Positions 4,982 through 5,141 of a stretch of DNA of 5,141 nt are shown piece by piece. Under the pieces are notes generated by a model. That model saw only the letters and a program-made list of their open reading frames with translations. It was not told the DNA's origin and did not search any database. The DNA comes from Acetobacteraceae bacterium (GTDB lineage: Bacteria > Pseudomonadota > Alphaproteobacteria > Acetobacterales > Acetobacteraceae). A program made the translations under genes and the position numbers. Location: assembly GCA_947478535.1 (NCBI GenBank), contig CANJXD010000430.1, positions 1 to 5,141 on the forward strand. The letters are read 5' to 3'. Every line of letters starts with the position of its first letter. Within the stretch, counting starts at the first letter, position 1.

Positions 4982-5141
4982 ATGGAAATGACGGGCGAGA
5001 GGCGGATTGCGGCGCCGCGCGTGAAGGTCTGGGAAGCGTTGAACGACGCGGCCGTGTTGCAGGCGGCGATCCCGGGCTGCGAGAGCGTGGAACGGATCGG
5101 CGATGACCAGTTCCAGGCCAAGGTCTCGATGAAGCTCGGCC
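4982..5141 (+). CDS. CoxG-like SRPBCC-family protein (CO dehydrogenase subunit G family), N-terminal part
   Basis: The first 53 residues are visible; the window end cuts the gene. The start 'MEMTGERRIAAPRVKVWEAL' (1-20), the 'ND..VL..AIPGCESVE' pattern at 21-37 and 'FQAKVSMKLG' at 44-53 are the hallmark of the CoxG (COG3427-type) branch of the SRPBCC/Bet v 1-like fold. CoxG proteins accompany molybdenum CO dehydrogenase and related xanthine-oxidase-family hydroxylases, where they help membrane recruitment or maturation; many copies stand alone. Full members are about 150-220 residues. The ATG at 4982 has GGAG with a 9-base spacer; an ATG two codons later is less well placed. It is divergent from the minus-strand cluster with 136 bases between starts, so it could share a control region with it. 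Whether coxM/S/L-type subunits follow lies outside the window. Confidence 0.88.
   Translation, partial: MEMTGERRIAAPRVKVWEALNDAAVLQAAIPGCESVERIGDDQFQAKVSMKLG

Overview
The window is very GC-rich, intron-free, densely packed bacterial DNA. Gene content (a Bug-type periplasmic binding protein, a CoxG-type SRPBCC protein and a UPF0178 protein) together with the high GC suggests a proteobacterium, plausibly an alphaproteobacterium of the Acetobacteraceae/Roseomonas type. That placement is inference from gene style; there is no rRNA or marker gene to settle it. No tRNA, rRNA, CRISPR array, insertion sequence or phage gene was seen.

Layout. Positions 1-275 (+) hold the 3' end of a UPF0178/DUF188 (YaiI/YqxD) gene. 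It runs tail-to-tail into a five-gene cluster that fills 292-4845 on the minus strand. In transcription order the cluster is: (i) an NhaD/CitMHS-like ion or carboxylate carrier (4845-3433); (ii) a Bug/TctC solute-binding protein (3353-2361); (iii) a PPOX-type FMN flavoprotein of the MSMEG_1061 kind (2349-1756); (iv) a zinc cytidine/cytosine-deaminase-fold enzyme that closely resembles yeast cytosine deaminase Fcy1 (1741-1286); (v) a methylisocitrate lyase of the Bacillus PrpB type (1212-292). Gaps are 79, 11, 14 and 73 bases, so (ii)-(iv) are almost certainly co-transcribed, and the whole set may be one operon. A divergent gene at 4982 (+), cut by the window end, is a CoxG-like SRPBCC protein.

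How they may work together. The cluster pairs an integral-membrane carrier and a periplasmic binding protein (uptake) with three soluble enzymes: a flavin oxidoreductase, a deaminase and a C-C lyase. This looks like a small uptake-and-catabolism module for an N-containing or carboxylated compound. The substrate cannot be read from sequence, and co-location alone does not prove a shared pathway. The most interesting points are the binding protein next to an ion-transporter-superfamily carrier with no TctA/TctB in sight, and the bacterial Fcy1-like deaminase with its substrate-contact residues intact.

Two perfect 9-bp GC-rich hairpins mark boundaries: 263-285 between the convergent genes, and 3399-3427 between carrier and binding protein. 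Neither has a T-tract.
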